Shown here: piece by piece, positions 17,275 to 25,544 of the stretch
Layout of the letters: every line of letters starts with the position of its first letter
How positions within the stretch are numbered: position 1 is the stretch's first letter
Assembly: GCA_030748735.1 (NCBI GenBank)
Contig: JASMLK010000072.1
Coordinates: 43,545-107,544 of the forward strand
DNA length: 64,000 nt
Source of the DNA: Myxococcota bacterium
Lineage (GTDB): Bacteria; Myxococcota_A; UBA9160; UBA4427
Reading direction: 5' to 3'
The notes under the pieces: model-generated
Database searches by the model: none
What the model was told of the DNA's origin: nothing
The model's input: the letters and a program-made list of their open reading frames with translations, nothing else
Made by a program: the position numbers and the translations under genes

Positions 17275-18060
17275 GTGGCAGCTCGAAAGAGGGATGACGA
17301 AGGACGCGAGATGTGGGGGCGCTGGTTGCTCTCGATCGCGGGTTCGAGTCACGCCGGCCGGGTCCGGCAGAGCAACCAGGACGCCTTCGACCGCTTCGAC
17401 GACCCGGACCGCGAGGAGATCCTATTCGTGGTCGCGGACGGCATGGGGGGACACCGCGGCGGCGAGGTCGCGAGCGCGATGGCCGTGGGTACGCTCGGCA
17501 GCATGAACCGCGAAGGCGAGGGTGACGCCCCCTTCCGGCTCTGCACCGCGATCGAGCGCGCCAACTCGGAGATCTTCGCGCGCGCTTCCAAGAATCCCCG
17601 GCTGGCGAAGATGGGGACGACCGTCGTCGCGCTCCTCTTTTCCACCGAGGGGGAATCGTTCGTCGCCCATGTCGGTGACAGTCGTCTCTACCAGCTGCGC
17701 GATGGCTCCGTGAACCCGCTCACCGACGACCACACACTGGCGGCGGAACTGCTTCGCAATGGGGAGATCACCGAAGCAGAGGCGCGCACCCACCCCAGGC
17801 GCAGTGTCCTCACCCGTTCGGTGGGTGTCGGTAAGCGAGTCGAGGTCGAGGTCTCATCCGTGGACGTGCGCGCCGGCGACGCGTTCCTGCTGTGCTCGGA
17901 CGGCATCTACGAGATGCTGCCCGAGGACGAGATCCGGAAGATCGTCGCGAGCGCACCCGACGCGCACACCGCCGTAGCCTGGCTCGTTGACGCGGCCAAT
18001 CAGGGAGGCGGGAAGGACAACTCGACGGCGTTGGTCGTCCAGGTGTCCGAAGCCCGATAG
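17275..18060 (+). CDS. PP2C-family protein serine/threonine phosphatase
   Basis: A 261-aa cytoplasmic phosphatase that removes phosphate from Ser/Thr residues using two Mn/Mg ions. The family motifs follow in order: VRQSNQDAF, VVADGMGGHRGGE (metal Asp), MGTTVVALLF, AHVGDSRLY, LLCSDGIYEML (metal Asp) and GGGKDNSTALV (metal Asp). There is no extra domain, so it is a stand-alone PP2C like those paired with Hanks-type kinases; no such kinase is in this window. GAGAGGAAGG precedes the GTG at 17275. Confidence 0.93.
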   Translation: MAARKRDDEGREMWGRWLLSIAGSSHAGRVRQSNQDAFDRFDDPDREEILFVVADGMGGHRGGEVASAMAVGTLGSMNREGEGDAPFRLCTAIERANSEIFARASKNPRLAKMGTTVVALLFSTEGESFVAHVGDSRLYQLRDGSVNPLTDDHTLAAELLRNGEITEAEARTHPRRSVLTRSVGVGKRVEVEVSSVDVRAGDAFLLCSDGIYEMLPEDEIRKIVASAPDAHTAVAWLVDAANQGGGKDNSTALVVQVSEAR

Positions 18061-18392
18061 GGCAGGCGGGCCGTTCCGGTCGTCAACGAGGCCGCGTGAT
18101 CGATCGTTGGAGAGTGGTGACACCATCCAGCGTCAGATGCGGTCGCGTTGTAGCGGCACGAGAAAACGAACTCCCTTAAGCGGAAAACGTTGCTCCTTAC
18201 GACACATGCGGCCGCGATTTGGTCTGGCTGTTCGTCTCGACAACTTCTCGAATTCAGGCCGCATTCTCGCCGCGCGACTCTTGATTGTGTCTGGTGGGAC
18301 AGGCATGCGTATTGCTTTGGTTTTCGGCCTGCCCCATTGGGAAGTGGGGCGTGGGCCCTCTTCGGGACTTCTGGAATTTGGAAAGGGGATGG
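18061..18392. other. Intergenic region without a recognisable gene
   Basis: About 330 bases of lower GC than the flanking genes. I see no supported reading frame. It contains a short hairpin at 18331-18350 (GCCCCA / TGGGGC, 8-base loop) some 40 bases upstream of the next start, possibly part of the 5' leader of the secreted-protein gene. Confidence 0.5.
18331..18350 (+). promoter_or_regulatory. Leader hairpin upstream of the secreted-protein gene
   Basis: A perfect 6-bp stem (GCCCCA/TGGGGC) with an 8-base loop, 43 bases before the ATG at 18393. Its position suggests an mRNA leader structure. No known regulator or riboswitch class is implied. Confidence 0.25.
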
Positions 18393-19000
18393 ATGATGCG
18401 AAAGGGATCGTTGTGTCCCGTGTTGACCGTGTTGATATTGATCGCGACTCCCGCGTTTGCGACGCCAGTCACGTTCTACTTCAGTTCGGGAAGCGCGCAG
18501 GTCACCGCTACGGCCGGTGCAACGACGATCGTCAGTGAAACGATCGCGTTGGATGGAGTCTTCGTTGCGTTCGACGACGCAGTCCCCGAGCTGGTCGACT
18601 TTTCGATCACCGCGCCTCAGTCGGCGCCGATCACGATGCTCAACCCCTACGGCGGCTACGATACGTTCGTCATCGAGTCTGCCAGCATCGACCCGGGCGT
18701 CACGTTTTCGAACATCTCCGTCACGTCGACCGGTCTCGATACGTGGTCGTTCCTGGTGGGGCCGATCGATGTAGAGGGGCTCTACAGCGCGTCGCATTCA
18801 TCGGGTAGCCCCCCTCCTGTGTCGAATGTCGCCGCGCCGTTCGCCGGGGCGTCGTACCTCAACGGCAGCATCGACACCGATCTGATGACCTTCGAGCTGC
18901 TTGGTGTGACGCTGACCGACCTGCCGGGCGCGAGCTTCGGTGAGACGGACGACCTGATCGTCAAGGCCGACCTCACCTCATCGTCTTCCGAGCCCAACCG
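18393..19000 (+). pseudogene. Secreted beta-rich protein (PEP-CTERM-like), C-terminus lost
   Basis: GAAAGGGG precedes the ATG at 18393. A signal peptide (VLTVLILIATPAFA) is followed by about 180 residues of Ser/Thr/Gly-rich beta-type sequence (VTFYFSSGSAQVTATAGATT, then ITAPQSAPITMLNPYGGYD) that ends around SFGETDDLIVKADLT. This is the usual look of PEP-CTERM or similar exported proteins of Gram-negatives. No sorting signal (PEP, membrane helix, Arg/Lys tail) follows. After about 19000 the frame becomes unrelated sequence and then antisense of a lipoprotein. I take it as truncated; an atypical ending cannot be excluded. Confidence 0.45.
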
Positions 19001-19048
19001 CCTTGTCTTCGCGGTATGTATCTATCCTGGCCTCGGAATGGCGCGCTT

Positions 19049-19135
19049 GCTCAAGAGCAGGAACTCATCGCAGAGGCAAAGGCGAGTGTCCTCGGCCTGG
19101 GAGAAGCAATGGGGCGCGCCCTCCCGGCAATGGGG
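19049..19135 (+). pseudogene. Short coding fragment, possibly from a DUF3365-type protein
   Basis: In the frame of the ATG at 19016, the stretch LAQEQELIAEAKASVLGLGE followed by AMGRALPAM has coding-like codon use and resembles the first helix of DUF3365 (heme-sensor-like) proteins. Nothing before or after continues the match. It lies between two other truncated genes, so it is most likely a leftover. Very tentative. Confidence 0.2.
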
Positions 19136-19156
19136 CTCTCGAGTGAGCCCTCGACT

Positions 19157-19479
19157 TCAGTCAGCACCAAGCACGACGTTGTCGAGTTGGCCGGTATCGG
19201 GTCCGCGTCCGTACTCTCCGCGAATTCGCAGATCCGTGAGCGACGAAAGCACGTCGAGGATGTCGGCGTCCGTGGCCGTGCTGGAGCTCAGCCAGTTGGT
19301 GGTGAGCCGCCAGTTCACCGAGTCGTCGAGGGGATACGGAACGGCGTCCATGTCGCGTCCGGGTCGTCCTTCTTCTTGTTGCCTTTCGACCCCGAGCCAC
19401 AACCCAGGACGAGGAGCGAGGTGACGAAGAGGACGAGCCACTGCCGTTGAAGCACGGACGATCGAGGGGAGTACGACAT
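19157..19479 (-). pseudogene. Lipoprotein with laminin-B-like domain, centre deleted and frameshifted
   Basis: From the ATG at 19479 there is a lipoprotein signal (LVLFVTSLLVLGC, lipobox Cys) and a short polar linker (GSGSKGNKKKDD). It runs straight into PDATWTPFRIP. At about 19350 the frame shifts: the next register reads YPLDDSVNWRLTT, then ATDADILDVLSSLTDLRIRGEYG and ends LDNVVLGAD. That is the C-terminal end of a laminin-B/carbohydrate-binding-like domain found in bacterial lipoproteins. Roughly 100 residues of the sandwich are missing between KKKDD and ATWTPF, plus one indel. It should be non-functional. Confidence 0.5.
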
Positions 19480-19697
19480 GAACGATGGCTTGGTTCGTTC
19501 CAATGCGGAGTGACGTTCTCGCCCACATGGGATTCAGCATCGAGTGTACAACGCTGCAAGTCGTTCGAGGCCGTTCGATTCGGTCGCGTTTCGGCAAAGC
19601 GCGCCACATCGTCACACTTGCGCCGAAGTAGAGTCAGACGCCGAGCAGGCAGGCGGCAAGCAAGATGTAGCCAGTGAGGGCTGGTGAGGAACGCAGG

Positions 19698-21401
19698 CTA
19701 GGGCGACATCTCGTAGGCGCCGTCGAGTGCCCGAACGCTTTCCCAGACCCGGTCATAGCGAGCCGAGTCGGCGACGGGTTTGCGGAGCATCTTGCGGCAC
19801 TGGGCCATCTGCTTTTCGGTGCTGCTCGATTGGAGCGACAGGGTGAGGGCGTGCTGCGCGGTGTCACGCACCATGAAGTCGAAGATCTGGCCCACCAGGT
19901 CGTCGTCGATCTCGTAGATTCTGGCGTTCTCGAGGATCAGCTGGGCATAGACGACCATCGCGAACAGGTTGCCGCCAGCGAGCAGGAAGTCGATGTCCTT
20001 CATCTGCTCGGGCCCCGGCGGGTCGCTCGCAAGGAGTTCGCGAAAGGCATCGGCCTGTTCGGCGAAGAGCGCGACGTTGGGGATGCGGGAGAATTCGTCG
20101 AAGGTCTTCCGATAGTCGTGGAACTGGATCTGGCCCAGACCACCGGCCCCGCCCTGGTCGAAGAGGAAGTCGTCGTTGCGTGGTTGGTCCTGGCGCTCGA
20201 CTTCGGGGAACTCGCCGGGGTTGAAGAAGTAGTTCGCCATGAACTTCACGATCAGCGCGATGTTCACGTGTACCGTGCCCTCGAGCTTCGGCAGTGCGCG
20301 GATGTCGACGGCGGCCTGGCCGAAGTAGGTGTCCTTCTCGAAGCCCCTGGCCGCGATGGCATCCCACATCAGGTTGATCACGTCTTCGCCCTGGGTCGTG
20401 ACCTTCATCTTCACCATCGGGTTGAAGAGCAGGTAGCGACGGTCCTCGGGCGATGCGGTGCGCATGTAGTCGGCGGCGCGCAGTGCGAAGAGCTTCATCG
20501 ACACGAGTCGGCAGTAGGCGTCGACGAACATGTTGCGCACGTGTGACATGTCGGTGACCGGCATGCCGTAGAGCACACGGTTGTTCGCGTGGGTGATGGC
20601 TTCGTAGAGGGCGTGGGTACAGATCCCGATCGAGGCCCAGCCAAGGTTGTACTTGCCGATGTTCACGGTGTTGAGCGCCGCGTTCCAGGCTTCGCGGCCG
20701 CGGTGCAGAATGTCGCCTTCGCTCACCGGGTAGTCGCGTAGCTCGAACTCCGACACATAGTTCTGGCTGGCGACCACGTTCTTGATCAGGTGATAGTTTT
20801 CGTGCTTCGGGGCGGAAGCGAAGAACACATACTCATCGCTCTCGTCGAAGCGGCCGAAGGTCGAAACGATTGCGGCTTCGTTGCCGTTGCCGATGTAGTA
20901 CTTGCGGCCGTTGGCCTTCCAACCGTCGCCGTCCTTCGTGAGCACCATGTCGGTCGAGTAGATGTCGGCACCGTGCGTCTTTTCCGACAGACCGAAAGCG
21001 AAGATGCCTCCGTCTTCCAGCGCGTGGGCCGTGCGCTTACGGACGGCATCGTTGCCGCTCATCCAGATCGGCCCAAGCCCGAGGACCGACACCTGCCAGG
21101 TATACCAGTACTGCAGGCCGTAGAAGCCCAGGATCTCGGCGAACTGGCAGACGCGCCACGTATCCCAGCGCGCGTCCTCGCCGTCGTTCACGCCTTCGCC
21201 TGCGGGCGTGCACATCGTGGCGAGGGTTCGATGCTCTTTCGCGTATTCGAGGAAGTCGGCGTACCAGCCGCGGTCGTAGTAGTCCTCGAGCAGGCGCTGC
21301 TTGCCCTTGGCTTCGAAGAATTCGACGGTTTCGCGCATCAGCTCGCGCGTGCGATCGTCGTCGCCTGCGTGACCTAGCTTGCGGGGGTTCAAGAGAATCA
21401 T
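19698..21401 (-). CDS. Acyl-CoA dehydrogenase family protein (long form)
   Basis: A 567-aa flavoprotein expected to oxidise an acyl-CoA to the enoyl-CoA with FAD. The N-terminal helical domain, the FAD/substrate segment GIFAFGLSEKTHGADIYSTD and the NGRKYYIGNGNEA segment match acyl-CoA dehydrogenases. The C-terminal ~170 residues extend beyond the ordinary 380-400 aa length, giving the longer form seen in acyl-CoA oxidase-like proteins. The catalytic base is not obvious to me. The ATG at 21401 fits; a 43-base gap separates it from the upstream DUF3604 gene, so the two could be co-transcribed. The substrate is unknown. Confidence 0.85.
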   Translation of the reverse strand: MILLNPRKLGHAGDDDRTRELMRETVEFFEAKGKQRLLEDYYDRGWYADFLEYAKEHRTLATMCTPAGEGVNDGEDARWDTWRVCQFAEILGFYGLQYWYTWQVSVLGLGPIWMSGNDAVRKRTAHALEDGGIFAFGLSEKTHGADIYSTDMVLTKDGDGWKANGRKYYIGNGNEAAIVSTFGRFDESDEYVFFASAPKHENYHLIKNVVASQNYVSEFELRDYPVSEGDILHRGREAWNAALNTVNIGKYNLGWASIGICTHALYEAITHANNRVLYGMPVTDMSHVRNMFVDAYCRLVSMKLFALRAADYMRTASPEDRRYLLFNPMVKMKVTTQGEDVINLMWDAIAARGFEKDTYFGQAAVDIRALPKLEGTVHVNIALIVKFMANYFFNPGEFPEVERQDQPRNDDFLFDQGGAGGLGQIQFHDYRKTFDEFSRIPNVALFAEQADAFRELLASDPPGPEQMKDIDFLLAGGNLFAMVVYAQLILENARIYEIDDDLVGQIFDFMVRDTAQHALTLSLQSSSTEKQMAQCRKMLRKPVADSARYDRVWESVRALDGAYEMSP

Positions 21402-21444
21402 CGCCAGAGCCTTTTTGCTGTTCGTGCCGAGGCTAGCGCGGGTT

Positions 21445-23679
21445 CTAGGTTCGCGGGCGCTCCACGAAGATGGGTGACGACCAGGCGCGCTCTTCGGTTT
21501 CGGCGAGACAGTCGTCGTCGAGGGGCCGTTCGCTGCAGGGCGATACTTCGATGCAGCGTCCCGAAGCGTCGTAGGTGCAACCCAGCGGGTCGGCTGCGAC
21601 GGCCATGCTCGGCGCTTCGATGGCCCGCACGTAGTAGACGGCGTCGCGCGCCAGCGAGTCGTATTCGGGGTCGGTGAAGGCCACGCGGCAGCCGTTTCCG
21701 TCGGCGGGGCAGGGGATCACCTTCCACGGGTCCTGTACCAGACCCACGACCTCTTCGTGTTCGTCGAGCTGCGGCAGGATGCGTACCACCTCGACGCGCG
21801 TGATCGGGCGGCGCTCGTCGGACGGGTTGTAACACTCGCCCTGGCACAGGCGGTCGAGGCGGTCCTCGCTCATCGCGTTGTAGGCGTCGATGGGACAACC
21901 GGGCTTCTGTTCGAAGGAACCCACCGCGCGCACCTGGAAGATCGGTTGTTCAGCGAGTTCGACCACGCTGCCCATGGGCTGGGGAATGCCGTCGGGGCCG
22001 TTCAGCAGGTCGAACCAGAGCAGCATGCGGGGCCCGCTCGTGCCATAGACTTCGCGGCGCTGCATCGCGTCCCAGATCTCTTCGCGGCTGCGCCCGTCGC
22101 TGTGGACTGCGGCGAGCCCCCCGTTCAAGAAGAACGAAGAACCGCGCTCGGTTTCGAAGACCGAGAAGATCGCGGTGCTGAATTCCTTCGATGCTTCCTC
22201 GGAGAAGGGCCGGGGCTCTCGTTCCGGCGTGTAGCCGAGTGGGGTGTCGATCATCTTGCCGAAGCGGGCTTCGGTGAATTCGCGTCGCGATACCTCTTTG
22301 TACCCCGTACCCGGCCGCGCCGAGTGGTTGTCCGAAGCCGCGATCATGCCGAAGCGGAAGCGGCCGCTCTCGTCGCTGCGGCCCGGGCGACCGAGCGCCA
22401 GGATGTACTGCGCCGAACTCTTCGGTCGGTAGTTGAAGGCGGGTTGGAAACAGTCGCGGCACTGGCCCGCGTCCTGCCAGTCGTCGAGGGTGGCGCCGGG
22501 CACCGTGTTGCCGCCGCCATTGCGGTAGGCGTCCACGTAGTTCTGGCGTGCGACCGCCGCGCGTTCGTCGCATTCGGCTTCGGCTTCACCCGCGGCGAGG
22601 CAGCGCTCCTGGATGATCTCGCCGGCACGCCAGCACGAGGGCAGGTAGTTGTGATTCGGCGCCGGGCAGCTGCGCGAACCGTCGGCGTTGACGGTGACTT
22701 CTTCGTAGGGGCGGAACTCCTCCGAGTTACCGTGGCCGCTGAACACTTCGATGATGCGCTGGCGATTCGGGTCGTGCATGCCGGGTGCGATCTGCTTTTC
22801 CCACGACGAGCCGAGCGGTGTGTAGAAACCCCAGGTCGTGCCGTGAGGGATCACCATGGTCTCGTGACCCCAGTCGTCGAGCTTGTCGAAGAGGATCTTC
22901 GGGGTCGGCGCGCCCTCCTGGCAGTCGAGGGGCAGTTCGCGGACGGGCACATCGGCTTCGCACTGAACGTTCTCGGTCAGTTCGGAGAGGTAGCGGGCGA
23001 GTTCGGGGCCTCCGCTGTCGAATTCGTAGAGCGCCATGCCGCCAACCAGGAACGGCGAGGGCGTCGTCTCTTCGAGCGGGGGCGTGCCGGGCGGGAAGCC
23101 CGCGGTGATCGGGCGGGCCGGGATCTTGTCGTCATCGAGGTCGCGCAGGATCACGTTCTTGTGGCCGTAGTGGTCCTCGGGGACCCAACCGACCTGTGTC
23201 CATTCCCAGCCGAGGTAGGCGACGGTGTCCGGGTTGGCGGGGTCGCCCGCGATCGCGTTGCACTGCCGCATGGTGTCGAGGGTCTGCGACCAGCGGTCGG
23301 GGGTCAGCGCGATGCCGTGATCGTTGATCGACCAGAAGTCCATGGCCGAGCAGTGGCGCGCATAGTCACACGCGTCGGCGATCGGGTGCGCGCCTTCGCC
23401 CTGTGCCATGGGGAGGCTCAACTGGAAGGCGTCGAAAGAGAAAGTCGAGTGAACGTGCAGGTCGCCGAACAGGATCTGCTTCGGTTTCGCAACGCCAATG
23501 TCGACGCCGGCCGAGCGAATGGCCTCGCTGCGTGCGGTGACCACTTCGGGCGAGATCGGTTCGGCTTCGGGTGTCCCGGCCACCGGACCGGAAACCACCA
23601 TCCCCGTGCCCAACACGTAGAGCACGATCAATAGTAGAAGCACCAATACGCCAACAGCCTGAACCGATCGCTTGACCAT
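21445..23679 (-). CDS. DUF3604 protein, membrane-anchored
   Basis: A 744-aa protein with an N-terminal transmembrane anchor (VGVLVLLLLIVLYVLGTGMV) and a large periplasmic DUF3604 domain. The hallmark is QILFGDLHVHSTFSFDAF, with the paired histidines of a PHP-like metal site, followed by DFWSINDHG and AASDNHSARPGTGYKE. The chemistry of this family is not settled; PHP folds are metal-dependent phosphoesterases. It ends with a beta-rich region containing several Cys pairs (CTYDASGRCIEVSPC). A second DUF3604 protein lies at 43499-45565, of similar length but clearly divergent. Function is unknown. Confidence 0.85.
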   Translation of the reverse strand: MVKRSVQAVGVLVLLLLIVLYVLGTGMVVSGPVAGTPEAEPISPEVVTARSEAIRSAGVDIGVAKPKQILFGDLHVHSTFSFDAFQLSLPMAQGEGAHPIADACDYARHCSAMDFWSINDHGIALTPDRWSQTLDTMRQCNAIAGDPANPDTVAYLGWEWTQVGWVPEDHYGHKNVILRDLDDDKIPARPITAGFPPGTPPLEETTPSPFLVGGMALYEFDSGGPELARYLSELTENVQCEADVPVRELPLDCQEGAPTPKILFDKLDDWGHETMVIPHGTTWGFYTPLGSSWEKQIAPGMHDPNRQRIIEVFSGHGNSEEFRPYEEVTVNADGSRSCPAPNHNYLPSCWRAGEIIQERCLAAGEAEAECDERAAVARQNYVDAYRNGGGNTVPGATLDDWQDAGQCRDCFQPAFNYRPKSSAQYILALGRPGRSDESGRFRFGMIAASDNHSARPGTGYKEVSRREFTEARFGKMIDTPLGYTPEREPRPFSEEASKEFSTAIFSVFETERGSSFFLNGGLAAVHSDGRSREEIWDAMQRREVYGTSGPRMLLWFDLLNGPDGIPQPMGSVVELAEQPIFQVRAVGSFEQKPGCPIDAYNAMSEDRLDRLCQGECYNPSDERRPITRVEVVRILPQLDEHEEVVGLVQDPWKVIPCPADGNGCRVAFTDPEYDSLARDAVYYVRAIEAPSMAVAADPLGCTYDASGRCIEVSPCSERPLDDDCLAETEERAWSSPIFVERPRT

Positions 23680-23848
23680 CTCGTTCCCTCACTCGAACCC
23701 GGACATCGACGCCCAATAACGGGCACCGGACGGGATAGCTTGGCACGCACTCCCCATACCGCAACGAATTTCCCGCACCACGCCGGGCAAAACGAACCCT
23801 GCGCACGCAGCGGGGCGCAAGCGCGGGCATGCGGGCTACCGTTTCGGG

Positions 23849-24552
23849 GTGAGCATGCGTTTCCCCCCCATCGACCCCACGCCTCCGCTCGTGACCGGGC
23901 CGTTGCCGAAGATCGGCGCTGGTCTGCAGATGCTGCGCGATCCCACGGCGTTCTTCTACCCCATCGCGGCATCTGGTCGATGGTCACGAACAAGAGAGCG
24001 GCCCGTCGTGCGATCGCCGAACTCGACGAAACCCTTGGCGAGATCATCACCACGCGCGAACGCGAAGGTCTCGACCCGAACGATCTCTTCGCGCGCATCT
24101 GCGCGTCGTGGAACGACGTCGAAGGGGAGGCGCGCAACATCGTACTCATCCACATGGGCTCGATGTCGAATCTCTTTGCGGCACTGGCCTGGACCCTCGT
24201 GCACATACTCGAGCGTCCGGAGATACAGGAACGGGTGCGCACCGACAGCGAGTTGCTCGATCGCGCGACCTACGAGTCGATTCGCTTGCGCCAGCGATCG
24301 ATCGTTCTGTGTCAGGTCCTGCGACCCACCGAACTCTGCGACGAAAAGACCGCCTACCTGGCGGGCCCGGGCGTGTTCCTCACGACGATGATGCCGGTCA
24401 TGAATACGACGGCGCTTCCTGATCTCGATGGCTTCGACCCGGAGCACTTTCGGCTTACCCGCAAGTTCAGCGATCCGCAGCCTTTGCGTCGTCAGATCGG
24501 AGGCGTGGCGCGCGCCGATCGCTCGTGTCGCGTCATCTACAGGCTGCGTTGA
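23849..24552 (+). pseudogene. Cytochrome P450 with two internal deletions, heme loop missing
   Basis: From the GTG at 23849 (or ATG 23855) the frame reads FPPIDPTPPLVTGPLPKIGA and MLRDPTAFF, the start of a bacterial P450. At about 23970 it switches register into MVTNKRAARRAIAELDETLG, the middle of the protein, leaving out ~170 residues. It then continues through the I-helix region HMGSMSNLFAALAWTLVHIL and the ExxR-like segment YESIRLRQRS. Near 24500 it goes from SDPQPLRRQ straight to IGGVARADRSCRVIYR. The FxxGxHxC heme-ligand loop that should sit between these is absent. No heme enzyme can result. The next gene starts 30 bases later. Confidence 0.65.
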
Positions 24553-24582
24553 CTCGCGCTTCGAATTCCGTCAGGAGGTGAC

Positions 24583-25494
24583 ATGCCGTCGATCGAAACC
24601 CTGCCTTTCGGCAAGACGGGGCATGAAAGCAGCCGCATCATCTTCGGTGCGGCCGCGCTGGCCATGATGAAGCAGGAGCGCGCCGACAAGACGATCGCGA
24701 TGCTGCGAGAAGCAGGTGTCAATCACTTCGACGTTGCGGCGTCGTACGGTGACGCCGAGCTACGGCTCGCGCCCTGGCTGCGAGACCACCGCGGCGAGAT
24801 CTTCCTCGCGACCAAGACCGGCGATCGCACGCGGGCCGCAGCAGCGGAGAGCATCGACCGTTCGCTCGAGCGCATGGGTGTCGAGCAGATCGACCTGATT
24901 CAGCTCCACAACCTGACCGACGACGAAGGTTGGGAGGCCGCCATGGGGCCTGGCGGTGCACTCGAAGCCCTCGAAGAAGCGCGTGATGCCGGGAAGGTTC
25001 GCTTCCTCGGTGTCACCGGGCACGGCACTCGCGTGGCTCGCATGCACCTGCGAAGTCTGGAGCGCTTTCCCTTCGACTCCGTGTTGCTTCCGTACACGTA
25101 CATGATGATGCAGAACGCCGACTACGCGGTGGAGTTCGATCAACTCCTCTCACTCTGCGCAGAGTGCGGCGTTGCGGTGCAGACCATCAAGTCGATCGCG
25201 CGCCGGCGTTGGCGCGACGAAGACCAGAGCAAGCGCTTCAGCTGGTACGAACCCATTCGCGAACCCGAAGCTCTCGAAAAGGCGATCCATTGGGCGCTCT
25301 CACGGGAGGGCGTCTTCGTCAACAGCTCGAGTGACGGCACCTTGTTACAGGCCACCCTCGACGCGGCCGCGCGCTTCGATGCTTCTGTGTCGAATGCGGG
25401 ATCGGATCCACTCGACACCGCAATGGCGGCCCATCAAAGTGCCCTGGACCTCGAACCGCTCTTCGTCCCGGGGATGGATGGTGTGGCGATGTAG
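24583..25494 (+). CDS. Aldo/keto reductase
   Basis: A 303-aa TIM-barrel oxidoreductase using NADPH to reduce aldehydes or ketones. The catalytic tetrad is visible: Asp and Tyr in VNHFDVAASYGDAE, Lys in FLATKTGDR and His in LIQLHNLTDD. The cofactor-binding end is less typical (VNSSSDGTLL). AGGAGG precedes the ATG at 24583. It follows the P450 remnant by 30 bases, so the two may once have been one transcription unit. The gene converges with recQ. Substrate unknown. Confidence 0.9.
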   Translation: MPSIETLPFGKTGHESSRIIFGAAALAMMKQERADKTIAMLREAGVNHFDVAASYGDAELRLAPWLRDHRGEIFLATKTGDRTRAAAAESIDRSLERMGVEQIDLIQLHNLTDDEGWEAAMGPGGALEALEEARDAGKVRFLGVTGHGTRVARMHLRSLERFPFDSVLLPYTYMMMQNADYAVEFDQLLSLCAECGVAVQTIKSIARRRWRDEDQSKRFSWYEPIREPEALEKAIHWALSREGVFVNSSSDGTLLQATLDAAARFDASVSNAGSDPLDTAMAAHQSALDLEPLFVPGMDGVAM

Positions 25495-25544
25495 GCCGTT
25501 GTCGCGCGGACCGTTGTGCGCATGAAGTCGACCGCGAACGCTGC

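Noticed and set aside
19634..19697. C-terminal piece of a membrane protein on the minus strand (PALTGYILLAACLLGV)
   Set aside because: Sixteen hydrophobic residues before a stop are not enough to support a gene.
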